From: Chryseosolibacter sp964493505
GTDB taxonomy: Bacteria > Bacteroidota > Bacteroidia > Cytophagales > Cyclobacteriaceae
Assembly: GCA_964493505.1 (NCBI GenBank)
Contig: CAZBNP010000011.1
Span: 92,285 to 156,284 of the forward strand
Length of the DNA stretch: 64,000 bases
Reading direction: 5' to 3'
Under the pieces are notes generated by a model that ran no database searches, was not told the origin of the DNA, and worked only from the letters and a program-made list of their open reading frames with translations. The first letter of the stretch is position 1. Each line of letters opens with the position of its first letter. A program made the translations under genes and the position numbers. Below, one piece after another: positions 62,498 to 64,000 of the stretch.

Positions 62498-63795
62498 TGT
62501 CTAAAGTAGATGTTTTGCTAGGCCTTCAGTGGGGAGACGAAGGCAAAGGAAAAGTTGTGGACGTATTGGCTCCGCGCTATGATGTGGTTGCGCGTTTCCA
62601 GGGCGGCCCCAACGCCGGTCATACGCTGGAGTTTGATGGTATCAAGCACGTCTTACACCAGATTCCTTCCGGTATTTTCCGCGATACTACCCGGAATGTC
62701 ATTGGCAACGGCGTGGTTCTTGACCCGATTGTTTTTCAGGCGGAGATCGCCAAGCTTCAGAAGTACAATCTGAAGACGAGGGAGAATCTTTTTATTTCGA
62801 AGAAGGCCACAATTATTATCCCTTCGCACAAGTTGCTGGATCATGCTTACGAGAGAGCTAAGGGAGAAAACAAGATAGGCTCGACGCTGAAAGGAATTGG
62901 TCCGGCATACCAGGACAAGATCGGGCGCCAGGGTTTGCGTGTGGGAGATATCGTGGCTGATAATTTTCTGGAGCGTTACCGGGATCTCAGAGATTTTCAC
63001 GCGCGTATACTGCGCGACTATGAAACCGACTTTAACTGGAAGGAGCACGACGAAGAGTTTCTCGAGGCGGTAGCGTTCCTGCGTGGGTTCAAGCTCATCG
63101 AGAGTGAATATTTCCTGAACGACGAGTTGAAGCGAGGTTCAAAGGTCCTGGCGGAAGGAGCACAGGGAGCGTTACTCGATATAGATTTCGGGAGCTATCC
63201 GTTTGTGACGAGTTCCAATACGGTTACTGCCGGTGCTTGTACCGGCCTGGGTATTGCGCCCCGTCATATCGGGGAGGTATTTGGGATATTTAAGGCCTAC
63301 AGTACGCGGGTTGGAAGCGGTCCGTTTCCGACGGAGTTGCTTGACGACGACGGCGATCTTATACGCAAACAAGGTAACGAGTTCGGATCTACAACAGGCA
63401 GGCCACGGCGTTGTGGCTGGGTTGACCTGCCGGCGCTGAAGTATTCGATCATGATCAATGATGTTACTCAATTATTGATGATGAAAGCCGACGTGTTGAA
63501 TGTGTTTTCGCGTATTAAGGTGTGTACCCGCTATCAGCTGAAAGACGGTAGCCTGACCGAAAGGTTACCATTTGAGCTGGTACATGAAAAGATTACGCCG
63601 GTTTATGAGGAGCTTCCGGGTTGGAACTGCGACCTGGCGGGAATTTCCGAAGATTCAATGCCCGACGAGTTGCGTGGCTATATTGATTACCTTGAAAAGA
63701 ATCTGGGTGTACCTATCACGTTGATTTCCACCGGGCCTGACCGTACGCAGACGGTTTATCGCCAGCCGTTTCTCGGGCAGGCGGTAGCGGGGTAA
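62497..63795 (+). CDS. purA: Adenylosuccinate synthase
   Basis: A 432-residue GTP-dependent enzyme that makes adenylosuccinate from IMP and aspartate, in AMP synthesis. The opening VDVLLGLQWGDEGKGKVVD has the conserved QWGDEGKGK loop; GGPNAGHT, GAQGALLDIDFG, GSTTGRPRRCGW and STGPDRTQT are also canonical. The length is normal. It is the last gene of the fur-STAS-purA operon and its start is fixed by the TAATG overlap. Confidence 0.98.
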   Translation: MSKVDVLLGLQWGDEGKGKVVDVLAPRYDVVARFQGGPNAGHTLEFDGIKHVLHQIPSGIFRDTTRNVIGNGVVLDPIVFQAEIAKLQKYNLKTRENLFISKKATIIIPSHKLLDHAYERAKGENKIGSTLKGIGPAYQDKIGRQGLRVGDIVADNFLERYRDLRDFHARILRDYETDFNWKEHDEEFLEAVAFLRGFKLIESEYFLNDELKRGSKVLAEGAQGALLDIDFGSYPFVTSSNTVTAGACTGLGIAPRHIGEVFGIFKAYSTRVGSGPFPTELLDDDGDLIRKQGNEFGSTTGRPRRCGWVDLPALKYSIMINDVTQLLMMKADVLNVFSRIKVCTRYQLKDGSLTERLPFELVHEKITPVYEELPGWNCDLAGISEDSMPDELRGYIDYLEKNLGVPITLISTGPDRTQTVYRQPFLGQAVAG

Positions 63796-63799
63796 GCGA

Positions 63800-63820
63800 C
63801 GAAATAAATATAATATTTCG
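63800..63820 (+). repeat. Hairpin after purA
   Basis: Arms CGAAATA (63800-63806) and TATTTCG (63814-63820), with a 7-base loop and possible further pairing (GCGA/TCGC). No T-run follows, so terminator activity is uncertain. Confidence 0.4.
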
Positions 63821-63829
63821 AATCGCGCC

Positions 63830-63859
63830 TTGCTTTTTGGACTTTAAAACATACCTTTG
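63830..63859 (+). promoter_or_regulatory. Strong promoter at the right end
   Basis: TTG (63830-63832) and TACCTTTG (63852-63859) are 19 bases apart, an exact Bacteroidota -33/-7 pair, followed by CACTCCC as in the lepA promoter. It points right into a region without a protein gene, probably an rRNA operon. Confidence 0.65.
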
Positions 63860-64000
63860 CACTCCCATTTTGGAAGAAAGTGGGTTGGAGATTGAAAAAC
63901 AGAGTCCTTTTAAAAAGGGAACTCACAAGCGGCAGCGGCATTTTATAGGGGATTAAAATTCCTTTAGGATGTTGAGCCACAGCGTTCTTTGAATGGATGT
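63860..64000 (+). other. Possible rRNA operon leader
   Basis: This region, cut by the window edge, has no protein gene. It contains a hairpin (GAGT and ACTC arms at 63902-63924) and, near the end, GCGTTCTTTGAATGG (63982-63996), which resembles the boxA-like GTTCTTTGA found just before 16S rRNA genes in this phylum. The 16S gene is not visible. Confidence 0.4.

Overview
The window is chromosomal DNA of a member of the Bacteroidota, most likely order Cytophagales. The evidence is two SusC/SusD pairs, a TonB receptor with DUF4249 and MG2-type partners, three DUF4199 membrane proteins, a PorE-like type IX secretion protein, RNase Y next to zapA, and promoters of the Bacteroidota type (TTG or TTTG, about 18-19 nt, then TAnnTTTG). 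Genes are dense and on both strands. There is one 100-N scaffold gap (59124-59223). No CRISPR array, prophage or intact insertion sequence was seen.

Layout. 2-5711 (+): the end of a BatA-like membrane protein, a dihydroorotase-family protein that has lost most of its metal and substrate ligands, two DUF4199 proteins, two family 2 glycosyltransferases and a bestrophin-like membrane protein. 5727-12738 (-): a TonB receptor with an STN domain, a DUF4249 lipoprotein, an MG2-type protein and an unknown secreted protein. 12823-20805 (-): housekeeping genes rpsT, radC, a serine hydrolase, a DUF1684 protein, pheT, a coiled-coil protein, zapA and rny. 20967-33264 (+): an S1/P1-type phospholipase, then a 7TM sensor fused to a transposase-derived zinc ribbon, then susC, susD, a LamG lipoprotein and two GH144-family glucanases. 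This reads as a utilization locus, probably for beta-1,2-glucan. 33395-44445: a receiver protein, DUF4199, pepP, iscA-like, mce, a 51-residue lipoprotein, thiL, acpH, a TerB-like protein, lepA, folD, queE, pabB and pabC. 44454-53504 (+): the PorE-like protein and a second susCD locus with two related lipoproteins. 53624-58813: queD, lpxB, and clpX, clpP and tig on the minus strand. 58814-59401: a tRNA-Leu(UAG), a partial duplication of its 5' half, palindromic repeats and the gap. 59402-64000 (+): relA/spoT, a Fur-family regulator, a STAS protein and purA, then a strong promoter and what looks like the leader of an rRNA operon.

The most unusual element is the gene at 22019-23947. It joins a 7TMR-DISM receptor and a coiled coil to the zinc ribbon and helix-turn-helix region of IS1595-type transposases, without the catalytic domain. 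It lies directly upstream of, and in the same direction as, the susCD/GH144 locus, where a regulator often sits. I propose it as a membrane-bound one-component regulator built from a domesticated transposase DNA-binding module. A second notable item is the dihydroorotase homologue, which cannot be catalytically active by the known mechanism.
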